Assembly (NCBI GenBank): GCA_029844215.1
Contig: CM056726.1
Span: 36,015,001-36,079,000, forward strand
Reading direction: 5' to 3'
Source: Przewalskia tangutica
Lineage: Eukaryota; Streptophyta; Magnoliopsida; Solanales; Solanaceae
Length of the DNA: 64,000 nt
Shown: positions 33,352 to 44,569 of the stretch, piece by piece
How positions within the stretch are numbered: position 1 is the stretch's first letter
How the letters are laid out: each line of letters starts with the position of its first letter
Translations under genes and position numbers: made by a program
Notes under the pieces: model-generated
The model's input: only the letters and a program-made list of their open reading frames with translations
The model's database searches: none
What the model was told of the DNA's origin: nothing

Positions 33352-34205
33352 ATGGCGTTCGATGGCCGTCGTCCAGGTGAGCTCTTTCCCTTCTCACTCA
33401 GGGATAGAGCGAAAGTGTGGTTGAATTTCTTGCCAACAGATTCGATATTCACATGGCAAGAGTTAGCACAAAAGTTCTTAGCTAAGTTCTTTCCACCATG
33501 CAAAGTCGCGAAGCTGAGAGGGGAGTTGAATAATTTCTATCAAGCTGATGGAGAATCACTATATGAAGTTTGGAAGAGATTCAAGGACTTGCAAAGAAAG
33601 TGTCCACATCACAGCATTGAGTTGTGGAATTTGGTCCATATTTTCTATAATGGGCTAAGCGGGACTACCAGAACGATCATTGGCCAGCATTTGCGGTGGA
33701 ACTTTTATGAGAAAAAGCGACCTGCGGCTCATGATTTATTGGAAGACATGGCCACCAATAATCATGTAACGGAAGAACAGACGGTGAGTGGCGGAAGAGC
33801 AATAGGAGTTCGTGAGATTGATGCCATCAACCGCACTAAATGCCCAAGTTGCTCTTTTGACCAAGCAAGCACATGTCAGTAAATGCAGTGCAAATGTCAT
33901 CGAGTTGTGAAATGTGTGGAGGTCCACATACCTTTGATAGATGCCCATCAGCTAATCCTAACAATATTTCGATCGAGCAAGAAGAGTGCCAAGCAGTAGG
34001 GAATTATCAGAGGCCCCAGAACAACCCTTACTCAAATACCTATAATCCAGGGTGGAGGAATCACCCTAATTTTTCATGGAGGGTGGCGAGGCATCGTAAC
34101 CAATTTAGAGGCGATGCAAAATCGGCAACCATTTACTCGGGCCTCATCTTCACAACAATTGATTGCACTGTTGACAAGAAGCGGATGGTGAGGCGGCTTT
34201 GTTGA
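33352..34205 (+). pseudogene. gag: gag of element A, broken
   Basis: 33352-33882 carries the gag core (LFPFSLRDRAKVWLNFLP, FLAKFFPPCKVAKLRGELNN, CPHHSIELWNLVHIFYNGLS). A frame overlap leads to 33873-34205, with the zinc knuckle CEMCGGPHTFDRC and the Athila signature NPYSNTYNPGWRNHPNFSW. The N-terminal part (about 33000-33350) is present only as frameshifted pieces. Confidence 0.85.
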
Positions 34206-34429
34206 CACTCACCAACTCGCGCACTCCGATTCATGGCAGACTAGATCCTCTATCAGGAATTTGGAGACACGGGTGGGGCAACTAGCGAAAATGGCAAACA
34301 ACAGACCACAAGGTACCTTGCTTGTCTGAGAAATGAACGAGGAACGATTGCAGCGATGCGGTGAGGAGTGAAAACGATTAGAACGGCTTGCACTGATGCG
34401 TGGTTGAGCAGTAGAAAGCAGAGAGAGGG

Positions 34430-35035
34430 TTGTTGAAGATCGCGATATTAGAGAAAGCTCAACAGACCCGGAAGAGTATCGAGAGGATTCCTTTCCCGCA
34501 AAGATTGCAAAGGAAAGTGGTTGATAAGAAATTCTCTAAGTTTTTGGAGACATTTAGAAAGTTACACATCAACATTCCATTCATTGAGGCATTGGAGCAA
34601 ATGCCTACTTACTTTAAATTTATGAAGGAAATTCTGGGAAAGAAGGAGAAGTTGACGGAATATGAGATGGTGGCGCTGACAGAGGAATGCAGTGCCATCT
34701 TGCAGAAAAAATTGCCCCCTAAACTCAAAGACCCAGGGAGCTTCACACTGCCTTGCACAGTTGGCAGGGTAACATGTAATAGGGCCCTTTGTGACTTGGG
34801 GGCTAGTATAAATCTAATGCCTTTGTCTGTTTTTAAACGGTTGGAGTTAGGTGAAGTCAAACCAACCACTGTGAGCTTGCAGTTAGCAGATAGGACGGTG
34901 GTGCATCCCAGGGGAAAGATTGAAGATGTCCTAGTTAAGGTGGGAAAAATCTTCTTCCCTACGGATTTCCTCATCCTTGATATGGAGGAAGATGAGGAGA
35001 TGGAAGACCGTTCTTGGCAACAGGGAGAGCCCTAA
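34430..35035 (+). pseudogene. Aspartic protease region of element A
   Basis: A 201-codon open segment. FLETFRKLHINIPFIEALEQ and the EECSAILQKKLPPKLKDPGS stretch lead into the retropepsin site NRALCDLGASINLMPLSVF, with the catalytic Asp in DLGAS. A short C-terminal stretch is followed by stops. Downstream (to 35326) a lysine-rich tail (KYKKKNRRRKRKM) replaces RT, as in element B. The domain is intact but there is no intact gag-protease fusion. Confidence 0.82.
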
Positions 35036-35326
35036 TTGACGTAGAGAAGGGTGAGCTGACACTGAGAGTAGAAAGTGAAGAGATGGTGTTCAAAGTGTTC
35101 AAACACGTTATTGAACCCCGATCATGGCGAGTGCTTTGCAATTAGCACTGTCAGAACTTCGTGTGAGCCAGCGCAAGCCACAACAAGGGAGATAAGCCCG
35201 CCAAAGCAGGTAAGTGATACTGAACCTCCTCTTGAAAATAAATATAAAAAGAAAAACAGAAGGAGAAAGAGGAAAATGTTGATGAAGTGGATTGGTTGTG
35301 GGGTTAATCTACCCCACACCTCTTGA

Positions 35327-36160
35327 TTAAAGAACTTGCGTCCGGCTAAAAGACGTTAAAGACAGCGCTACTTGGGAGGCAACCCAAGATATTTTAATTT
35401 ATTTACTTTAATGCAGTTAGTTTTTACTTAGAACATTCTCACGGAGGTATTGTTTATGTGTTGTGATGACAGGTGCAGAGCCAAGAATTTGGAGGGCGAA
35501 AAATTGAAAAGAAGCCAAAAGAAAAAGATTTCCAGAAAATCGGCTTAGCGCCGCGATGCCCATTTGCGGTGCGACGCAAAAGTCGTAAGAGTTACGAAGT
35601 TTGGCGCCATGGCTAAATCGAGCCATGGCGCGAAAGTTAAGAAGGCGCGAAGTTTGGGCGTCGCGGCACGATTCTGAGCGCCGCGACGAAAATTTTGAAA
35701 TTAAAAGAGCCCTAAATCCGATTTTCCTCACTCCAATTCAAAACCTAAACCTTCCCTCTCCCCAAAACCCACAAAAATTTACCCTTCTACCTAAAAAATC
35801 TTCCATAAACTAAATCCAATCACAACCAAAGTTCTTAAATTCCTTAAACCCTTAACCATCTTAAACAACAACTCTCATCCTATTGCCTCAAAACATCATT
35901 AGGAGCAAGAAAATCTTGAAGAACACCGTCAAAGGTAACCTTTATCTTTCTTGAAAGTTTCACTATAATCAGAGGAGGTAGTAGGTTTGAGGAGGTGTTG
36001 TATCTGTGGAAGGTGTGTGGGGTTGTTGAAGTTGGGTGTGAGATTTCGAGGAAGAGTATACGAAGTGAGTGTGGGGTGTTGGGCAGGTGCTTTTTGAGTA
36101 AAGTGTGGGGGTTGATAAGTGTTGTAGTTGCTGATTGTTGAGTGATAGTGTTGGGTAATA
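35327..36160 (+). other. Post-pol leader of element A
   Basis: Contains the words 'gtccggctaa', 'gacgttaaa' and 'gggaggcaaccca' (about 35340-35390) that normally lie between pol and the envelope-like ORF in Athila elements. A GC-rich motif cluster follows at 35548-35688. No gene is seen. Confidence 0.7.
35548..35688. other. GC-rich paired-motif cluster inside element A
   Basis: GCGCCGCGATGCC at 35548 with GGTGCGACGC about 20 bp later. An inverted pair GCGCCATGGC / GCCATGGCGC follows at 35613-35641. GGCGTCGCGGCAC at 35657 is followed by GCGCCGCGACG at 35678. Confidence 0.7.
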
Positions 36161-36679
36161 TTGTTGATACAAAGGAAACGCTGCCAAAGTTATCTAAAAA
36201 TGTCTGCCAGAAAGAGAAGAGCTTCCACATCCACCTCCGCCCCTCAATATGATACTACTAGGTTTGTCAGCCAAACAGCGGAGGGTAGATATCAAAAACT
36301 TAGTACTAGGCCCTTAATCCTTGAAAGAGGAATGGATTACCAAAGGGAATCATTTGAGGAGGGAGATGCCTATGAGCCTATTCGGGCGATGATAGAGGTG
36401 ATGGGGTGGAAGAGATTTGTTAACCCGGAAAGAATAGCACCGATGAACACAATGATGGTGAGAGAATTTTATGCTAACTTTCCGGAGATGGTGGATGATA
36501 GATGCTTTGTGAGGGGACGGGTTGTGCCTGTGACGGCAGAAGTGGTGAATTTGCTATTAAAAACAACTGATGTTGAAGAAAGAGGTGACGACCGGAGCTA
36601 TTTCAGAACATGGTCTAGAGGCACCAACAACATCAACTGGGATGTAAATCGCAGCCGCGATAAGCTACCTGGCCAGTGA
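36161..36679 (+). pseudogene. Envelope-like/plant transposon protein ORF of element A, 5' half
   Basis: 172 codons starting MLIQRKRCQSYLKMSARKRR. After a basic N-terminus come GWKRFVNPERIAPMNTMMVR, then EFYANFPEM and CFVRGRVVPVTAEVVNLLL. This is the first half of the domain found in the third ORF of Athila (and of SIRE). A stop at 36679 and later frame changes break the second half (about 36680-37340). Confidence 0.7.
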
Positions 36680-37340
36680 GTATGATATTGCGTAAATGGA
36701 TCAAAAGGATGAGAAGATGTCGGTTAACAAAAGCGACGAGGTTGGTTGTATTTAAATCGATGCGCTTAATTCCATCGATGCACTTTGCAGTGCTAGAAGG
36801 CGTAATAAAATTGATATATGGAATCATATCGGGAAGGCGATTGGCGTTGGGAAGGAAATAGTGCAAAACATTGGAGAAACGGCGGGTTGTTAACGACATG
36901 TGGGTTGGGACATGGCTCACTTATTAGCTGTTTATGCTCCAGACATGGGGTCCCAACCCTACCCACTGATACATATGAGAAAGTCCAACTTCATGTGTCA
37001 TATGGGATAGTGCATTCCTTCCCAGACCCAATCCTCCAAGGCGGCGTGAAGGAGACCAACACAGCGAATGTGTCGCCATGGATGAAGATGAGCACGAGGC
37101 AGAGGCTCGGTATGAGGCGAGCGAGGCGGCCGACCACTCGAATCGTAACCTCCGATGTCCATAATGGAGCGATTGCTCGTGAACGAGAGAAGGATGATCA
37201 CGAGAATTTCGACATGATGATACAAGGTCAGCGGGACTGAGGCGAGAACGATAGAATTAAGGCAGGAGCAACAACAGTTGCACCAGAGATTTGATGAGAT
37301 GAGTTCCTTGTTCAACCAGTGGTCCATGCATTATCCGCCA

Positions 37341-38531
37341 CCACTTTAAACCAAGTCTGTAAGTTGTCCTGTTTTCTTTTATTTTCTTTGAGTCGTGCAC
37401 ACATTGGGGACAATGTGTGATTTAAGTTTGGGGGGTGTTTTATTTGTGTCTTATGGTCTTAGTATTTTTTTAGTCTTTTTGATTTGTTTTGTGTATTTTT
37501 GAGTCATAAAATGTTTGAGTCATAATTTTCTTTTAAAGATCATGCATGTTGTAGTTACTAGAAACACCTAGTGAAGTAAGGTTGAATAATGTAATGGAAT
37601 TAGAAGCAACTATCTAAACACTTAGGTTAGATATGCCAAAAACTCATGAAATCTGTCTATTTGGGGTTTCTTGCTTGATTTGTGCATTGTTAAATGATTA
37701 AAACCTATGTGTATGATTGCTTGCTATTTGAGGCGAAATAGTTAGGATATGCATGCTAGGGAGATGACTCAGACATTTCTTTGTTAGCCAATTCTTACCA
37801 CTTTTTCCTATCCCTGACATTAAAAATATCCCTAGTCAGCCCCTTTGAGCCTAAACATTAAACTCTTTATTTGACACCCTATAATTCCACACTTGTGCTA
37901 TAAGTGAAAATGTGAAATGAGTGGAATAGAAAGTGTTAAAAAAGAGACAAAAAGAGTGAACAATCTTGATGCACCCCAATAAAAAAACAATAAGAAATAG
38001 GCAAAAGCCTAAGTTTGGGGGTGCTTGTTATTCATAATACACTTCACTCTATCAAAACAAAATAGGGGAAAGATAGATATGAAGTGAAGAAAGAAAATCA
38101 AAAGAAAAGGGAAGAATTGAAAAGCAAAAGAGCTTATGGTACATAAAATGAGCCTAAATGCCTATTTTTACCTACCCATGCCTAAGCCTACATTACAACC
38201 TTGAAAAGTCATGAAGATCTCTTACCTGCATATCCATGATTAGTGGAGAATAGCAAGTAAACATGTCATAGGATTTTGAAATTGACATGCATAATTCAGT
38301 ATTCTTACTTCCATTAAGCATGATTAAAGTGAGTTTGCGAAATATCTAGCTTAATGTATTTAGAATGCTAAAAATTCATGTTATATGTTCCTGCATATTA
38401 TTCTGCTAACCTTCATGTTTTTCTAAATAACAATGATGCAGCAAAGTGATCAATGTCGTTGGGTCTTTCTATTTTCTTTTTCCTTGTGTCTTTATTTCGT
38501 TCTTTTGATATTTGCTCGAGGGCGAGCAAAG
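37341..38531 (+). other. Noncoding 3' region of element A
   Basis: No ORF recognised. The purine-tract-like phrase 'taagtttgggggtg' (or with one extra G) occurs near 37424-37440 and 38010-38025, and again at the true tract before the LTR. Confidence 0.6.
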
Positions 38532-38549
38532 GTTAAGTTTGGGGGTGTT
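38532..38549 (+). other. Polypurine tract of element A
   Basis: TTAAGTTTGGGGGTG directly before the 3' LTR, the usual Athila form. Confidence 0.8.
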
Positions 38550-39772
38550 TGATCGGTGTATTTTATATACACCTTTTGAGTCATTTTTAGTTAGTCTTTT
38601 GTCCATTTTTGTACAAATACATGTCGTCTTAGGATATATTTTCTTTCTTTTGAGTCATATTGATTTAAAGCGGCTCATTGGCGGAAAAGGAGCAAAAAGA
38701 GGGCAGAAACGGAGGTTCCAGAGCTCGAAAAGCGAGAAAGTGGCGAACAAGGCACAAAGCAGCGGTAGCGCTTCTACCAGCGAGGCGAGCGCCACGGCGC
38801 CCAATCTTCGAAGAGCCTCGATAATTCCGCGCGGCTGATTCTGAAGCAGCGCGGCGGGAAAATCAGCAGTTTCGAATGTCTAATGGGCCAGGCCTGAAGG
38901 AAAACCTGCATCACGTTTTGGAGACTATAAAAAGAGGACTCAGGTCGAATCTGAGGTTCTCTTCTTACCAAATCACACAACTTTTGGAGATCAAGATTGG
39001 AGACCTTTTCTTAGTAAATTCTTGTTCTTGTTTTACTTTCTTTACAGTTTATGTTGGATATTAATTTAGTTCTTGTCATGTCTATGGCTAGGAACTAAAT
39101 CAACTTAGGGCTTTCCATGTCAATTCACTTGAAACTTATCTTTATGAATTAATGCATGTTTTTTGTTTTTCTTCTTGTTGTTGAGATTTATTCAATATTT
39201 GTTTTGATTGCTTGGTAATTACTTGATCACTAATTATCATTATACTTATGATTTCTAACCGAAAGCCGAAAGGGGAGGTTGTGAATATGTTGTAGTTGGA
39301 TAAACATAGGTTAAATCGTGGACGAAAGTACCTCGATACTTGTGTAGTATTAATAGGTTATTGGTCTTAATCCTTCTTTATAGTCAATCTTATCACCGAA
39401 AGGTAGAAAGGTTCTATATTGAGGTTGAGTGTTTATATAACCTTAACATGAGTATAAAACGGCTTAGTTAACCTGCTATCTCAAAATAGAAGAAGAGTCA
39501 TCATTAATTGCATTAATAAGTAAGTTAAGCGGATAGTTGAGGAGATTTGGAAGCCTTATTTCCACATTACTGAAGTAAAACAACATAGTTTAATTAGTTT
39601 TCATAATTATAGTCATAAACAACATATCAATCATCGGTCACCAAATAGATAACATAGAATAGAATTTGGTACTTGAACACTAATCCCTGAGGACGATAAC
39701 TCGGTCTTCTAAGACTATATTACTTGGCACGACACGTGCACTTGCGTAAGTGTGTGCATAAATCGCGCATCA
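38550..39772 (+). repeat. 3' LTR of element A
   Basis: Matches 31530-32771 closely over most of its length. The GC-rich cluster (about 38760-38860) is shorter and rearranged. TATA box at 38926-38933. Confidence 0.93.
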
Positions 39773-39777
39773 GTAAG
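39773..39777. repeat. Target site duplication of element A, right (GTAAG)
   Basis: GTAAG, identical to 31525-31529. Confidence 0.92.
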
Positions 39778-40568
39778 GATAGCTGGTCAACCTTGGTTGA
39801 AGAGGATACATGACTCGAGCAGAGTCACACGCACTTCTTACACACATATCTTGACACCGATTTGGTGCTTATTACTGAATCTCTAACTTATCAAAAAGAA
39901 ATTACTCCTAATGCATGACTATACCAGAAAATCACATTTAGTAGCAAATATAGTTCGAACCTAAGATTCACTAGATTTTATTAATCATGCATGAGACATC
40001 CACACATATTGAACTCTTAAGCTTAATTATCTAAACTATAACCTCACAAGCCATTAAAAGCAAGAAAACATTTCAAATAAGCTACATGAGGAGCAACAAA
40101 ATTTTAATCAAGTAATAAGATTTTATTAACAGTTGGCAAAAAAACACCAGTATATAAGAAGTATACCAAAAAGGTACAAAACTTTACAAAAATATATGGT
40201 TTTCTATGAACGATATCTAATCTTCTATACCTACAGAAATGATGTGGGTGTACCAAAAAGAAACAAGGGGTAAGAGGCTACTCATAAGAAGATAAACTAA
40301 TCACTCAAACACATAATTTAAATGTTGGATCTTCAATACAGAAAAATAAAGGGAAAAGGGAGAAGGTTACCTTTTCCACGAGCAGCGACGCGAGATGACG
40401 AACATCCTTTCAACCATACTAGCTTCCGACGAACGGAAGCAAAACTAATAAAATTTAACTTTGAGACTATCTTCTTTTTCAATCAATCATTCAAGGGGGA
40501 TTAAATAACACAACTATATTCGTTCTTTCATCATCATAATGCAGAAGATATGACCACCAGCATCTAAC

Positions 40569-40684
40569 CTGAAAATAATTTATAAACATCAGGCAGTTCC
40601 CTTTTCTGAGTTGAATAAAATACTTCATCTTCCTCTGCAAGATAGAGCCCAGGATCAACAACTATTGGTTTCAACTTCCGTGAC
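40569..40684 (-). pseudogene. Captured exon of a GT14 (core-2/I-branching-like) glycosyltransferase
   Basis: A 116-nt segment on the minus strand with acceptor TTCCAG and donor GTTAG. It reads RKLKPIVVDPGLYLAEEDEV, then FYSTQKRELPDVYKLFS. This resembles the segment in plant GT14 beta-glucuronosyltransferase-like proteins where a KPI(V/I)VDPGLY stretch is followed by QKR..P.A(F/Y)KLFTG. No other GT14 exon is recognised nearby, so it is an isolated captured fragment. Other readings are possible because the match rests on about 38 residues from memory. Confidence 0.55.
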
Positions 40685-40699
40685 CTGGAACATCCAACA

Positions 40700-42989
40700 G
40701 TCATATGTTAAGATCTAAAATCAACATTACGTGTCTCTATCTGTGTGCCATGTGTTATACGCTTAAATGGAATAGAGAAACTTTTAATACGAAAAGGAAA
40801 TGGCCATACTCTCTCCGCCTTATGTATCTTGTGTGGTTGACAAAATTAAGATCTTTGGGCACATATGACAGAATGTGTAGAAGATCTGAAAATTAACAGA
40901 AAATAGCACCAGATAACTCATCGATCATTACCAAAGTGAAAGCGAGTTGTAGTGAGAAATGAATAATGACATTATTAGATCCGTAGTAATGCCTGTATTG
41001 AAATACTGTAATAAACACTAGAGAGAAAGGAAAAAATCCATTTGTTCATGTACAACAACACAACATAAAATCCATAGACACCAATGTAAGAAAAAAAATA
41101 CCATCTTACATCCTAGAAATAGCCAATCCAAATGCCAATGAAGTTTCTCAAGTAATTCATATTCCACCAGAAAACAAAAAAAAAATAAACCGGGGGAGGG
41201 GGAGAGCTCAAACTAATTGTCATTGAACTTCTCATAGCAACACTTGGAAGAAAAATATCGGGATAGGTTTGGCGGGGGGAGTACGCGAACAGGCAATGAA
41301 CCAACTTGATCTGACATACAGATTTCTCTAATTTGTACTTTGTAGAACTGGAACAAAGTTTGTGAGTAACTGGACAGGCAATGAACCAAGAATGGATATG
41401 CTGGGCTCTATCTTCTTTTGCAAAACTCTGCATTGTTCTGCTTCCTTTACTATTTGCTGCATTAATCAGAATTTCTCGGATTGATGACTATTGACATCAC
41501 TGGACAGATGTATTCACTGGATCCATTATAGGTTTGTTCAACTATTCAGTACTTGTGTGGATTCACTACTTTGATATATTGTTTTCAAACAGAATTTAGC
41601 TTATATATATATATATACCTGATAAGATAAATATTTGTGTCATGTTGGTTAACCACTATATACATTTCCTATAGTTGGCTTTTCTAATGACATTACACTA
41701 TCAAAAGAAAGTTTTATATTGCCAGTACATTAAGTTAAATTAGCAAGTGCTAAAGAGATAGATGACTTACCCCAACACAACAATGCATCAAACCAAACAT
41801 ATAGTCGGCTTCGAATCATTAGGAACAGCAATACCCCAATCTACATAACTCACCTCTATTTAATACACTACACTCACCATCTTCTTGATTCAACATAACT
41901 CACATCTACATATAAAGATCTTATCTTAAGAGTTAGTGCATACCTCGTCGAGACGCGATCCACTCATCTCAGCAGCGGTAGGCGTAGCAGCAGCCAACAC
42001 CCAGCAACGACGTTGATAATGGAACTTGGAGATTTAGGGTCTGAGACTGATTCTTGAGAGAGGCGAGGCGACAGTGGTGTTCGTCGCTAATTGAAGTTGA
42101 ATCAGTAAGACTACGGGAATGGGTGTATGTTGTAGAGAATGACGATACGAACACAATGAGACCACCCTCAGTCGTCGATCATAACTTAAACGACCAAAAA
42201 ATACCCAAAATCGATCAGAAAGATTGAAATGTTCGTCCCGATGCTCTGGGATGAATTGGAGGTGGAGACTGGTTGCAAAATGTCGGCGTGAGGATGATGA
42301 ATCTAATGGTACCAATCACGACCAGAAAAAGCAACTCCCCGGCAGGGGTAAAAAGTCCAGAAATTCGATCTATAAATCGATAATGGAAATGTGAAAATCG
42401 AAGGCTGTTGTTGGTATAGAATTGAAGAGGAGAATGAGACGTGAAGATTGGTGGTGGTCTCGTCCCCTAAGGTTGTCGTTGTTGGCCGGAAAAGACCAAC
42501 AACCGTCAGAATCACTGTTTGGGCGAAAAATGGCTAAGACGTGCATACGTTCTGAGATAAGGGTTGAGGTCTAGGGTTTTATGAGTGACCCTTTAATAAT
42601 ATCAATTTGGGTCCTTATGTTGCCTCACAAATTTTATGCCTTCAAATAAAAATTTATCGTAAACTAATAAAAAAAATATATATATATAATTATGTGAATA
42701 CTCTATTGTACTAATTTTTAATTTCTGAAAGTAGTAATCTCGAGATTCGTGGCATGTCCAATTTGAAAACTGTGTGAGCGTGAAGACACTTAGTATTTTT
42801 ATAGAGTTTTTTATCTTTTATTTTTTATAATGTTAAAACTACAACGTTTAGTTTGTTTTTATTAAAAACAATTTAAAAAAAGAAATAAAAACCATGTAGG
42901 TCTTAATTTGAATTAAAAGTGCTAAACAAATAATAAGAATGGTGTCGTTTAATCAGTCAAACGCGTCATTTTTGGTCAATTTAAAACAC
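40700..42989. other. CACTA interior without recognised coding content
   Basis: I see no gene I can support. 41930-42530 is richer in GC, with a few minus-strand open segments (42315-42034, 42515-42303) that have no domain I recognise. They might be untranslated or 5' exon parts of captured genes. A short (TA)n run lies near 41600. Confidence 0.45.
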
Positions 42990-43160
42990 AAGTCACCTAT
43001 TTATGTGACATTTCACAAACCCGTCACACAAATGTCATAAATAAATGACACTTAAAAAATCGTCACACAAATGTCATAATTTTATGACACTTAAAAAAAC
43101 CGTCACACAAATGTCATAATTTTGTGACACTTAAAAAAATTATCACATGACTGTCAAGAA
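42990..43160. repeat. Right subterminal repeats of the CACTA element
   Basis: Four or five units of 'cgtcacacaaatgtcat' plus 'tgacacttaaaaaa', about 45-50 bp each, continuing toward the right terminus. Confidence 0.82.
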
Positions 43161-43214
43161 AAGGCATAAATTTAGTAAAAAGATGTGACAGTTGCATTTC
43201 TGTCACACGTGATC

Positions 43215-43243
43215 TGTCACCGTAGGCTGTTTTTCTTGTAGTG
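43215..43243 (-). repeat. Right terminal inverted repeat of the CACTA element
   Basis: The reverse complement starts CACTACAAGAAAAAC, the standard plant CACTA terminus. Confidence 0.9.
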
Positions 43244-44511
43244 ACAACAACACATGAGTCAAGCGCAACCCTCTCAGCAGCCTAAACCACAAGTTCAACA
43301 AGCAGACTCCAATGAATTGCAAGCAGCTTTGTTGACCCTTACAAATTTTCAGACCTAGTTCATGACATAGACTAAATCATCTATCAGGAATTTGGAGATG
43401 CAGATGGGACAACTGTCCCATCTGGCTATTATGTTGAACAACAAAGATCAAGGGAATCTCCATAGCAATACTGTTGTAAACCCAAGAGAGCAGTGTCAGG
43501 CCATCACCTTGAGGAGTGGTAAATAAATGGAGCAGGCTGCAACCCAACAACAGGTTGAGAAGGAGAACGAGTTGGAAAAGACATGTGGTTCAGATAAATA
43601 GGTGGTTACTGAAGACCACACTATTACAGAGAAGGCACCACCAGCAGTTGTAAAGGAATATCAAGAAAAAAATTCATATACCTAGAAACTTAGAAAAAAT
43701 TTGCTTGACAAACAATTTTTTCTAAGTTTTTATAGGTGTTCAAGAAGTTGCATATAAAAATTCCGTTTGTTGAAGCCTTAGAGCAGATGCCTACTTATGT
43801 CAAGTTCATGAAGGATATCCTCTTTAAAAAGAGAAAGCTAGCAAAGTATGAGACAGTGGCATTGACAGAGGAGTGCAGTGCAATTTTACAAAAGAAAATT
43901 CCCCAGAAGTTGAGAGATCCAGAGAGTTTCACTATACCCTGCATGATAGGGAATGTTAAATGCAATCGGGCCTTGTGTGATTTGGGGGCCAACATAAATT
44001 GATGCTCCTCTATATGTTTCGTAGGCTTGGAGTAGGCGAAGCTAAGCCTACAACAATGACTTTGCAGCTGATAGACCGTGCTTTGGGACATCCACATGGT
44101 ATAATAGAAGACGTGCTAGTTAAAGTGGGTGATTTCATCATTCTTGACATGAAAGATGATGCTGAAGTGCTCATTATCCTTGGACGACCTTTCTTAGCCA
44201 CAAGGAGAGCACTTATTGATGTGGAGAAAGAAGAATTAAAACTTCGAGTACAGGATGAAGAAGTAATCTTCAAAGTCTTCAGGGAAACAACAGAGCCATT
44301 AGAAAGTGATAAATGTTTTGCCATTGGTGTAGTTGAAACAGTTGTCTCTGAGAAAAGCTTCAAGGGTACTGATGTTCTTGGGGTGACATTAAATCAATGT
44401 GAAGAACATGATAGTAAAGAGACTGAACTGGTAGATGATGCCAAGGGGGTGAACCCCTCTGAACCTAGCTCTGTGAGAAAGAAAAAGAAAATGAGAAAGA
44501 GAAAAAGGTAG
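43244..44511 (+). pseudogene. gag C-terminus and protease of Athila-like element B
   Basis: Resumes gag after the CACTA insertion. A stretch with QCQAITLRSGK, an Athila landmark, falls near 43495-43525, with several stops around it. 43736-44002 carries KLHIKIPFVEALEQMPTYVK and RALCDLGANIN, the protease active site with DLGAN. 43999-44511 continues in a new frame with the strand after the active site (FIILDMKDDAEVLIILGRPF), and ends in a lysine-rich tail (KKKKMRKRKR). No RT follows. Confidence 0.82.
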
Positions 44512-44569
44512 ATCATGAAATGGGTATGCTGCGGGGGTAGTTTACCCCCCTTGAATGACGAAGATATCT

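Larger units (their letters stand above)
31530..39772 (+). mobile_element. Athila-like gypsy element A with gag, protease and envelope-like ORF only
   Basis: LTRs of 1242 bp (31530-32771) and 1223 bp (38550-39772) with duplication GTAAG. The Athila primer site TGGCGCCGTTGCCGGGGA begins six bases after the 5' LTR. Order: broken gag, protease, post-pol leader, envelope-like ORF, purine tract. No RT, RNase H or integrase is present anywhere in its 8.2 kb. Element B shares the same gag-protease-leader junction, so this looks like a non-autonomous family rather than one chance deletion. It must have moved using enzymes from another element. Confidence 0.88.
29506..43243. mobile_element. CACTA (En/Spm) DNA transposon carrying gene fragments
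   Basis: Terminal inverted repeats of about 29 bp (29506-29534 and 43215-43243) start CACTA and share 'CCTACGGTGACA' at their inner ends. Subterminal arrays of 'ccgtcacacaa' and 'tgacggt' words follow on both sides, the usual transposase-binding arrangement in CACTA elements. The 3-bp flanks are GCA and ACA, a duplication with one change. After removing Athila-like element A and its duplication (31530-39777), about 5.5 kb remains. No transposase is seen. The interior instead has pieces resembling host gene exons (UGPase, GT14), so this is a non-autonomous element that has captured gene fragments. Confidence 0.85.

Noticed and set aside
41113..42515. Minus-strand open frames of 70-106 codons in the CACTA interior
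   Set aside because: No recognisable motifs, unclear splice signals and low-complexity composition. Not enough to call exons.
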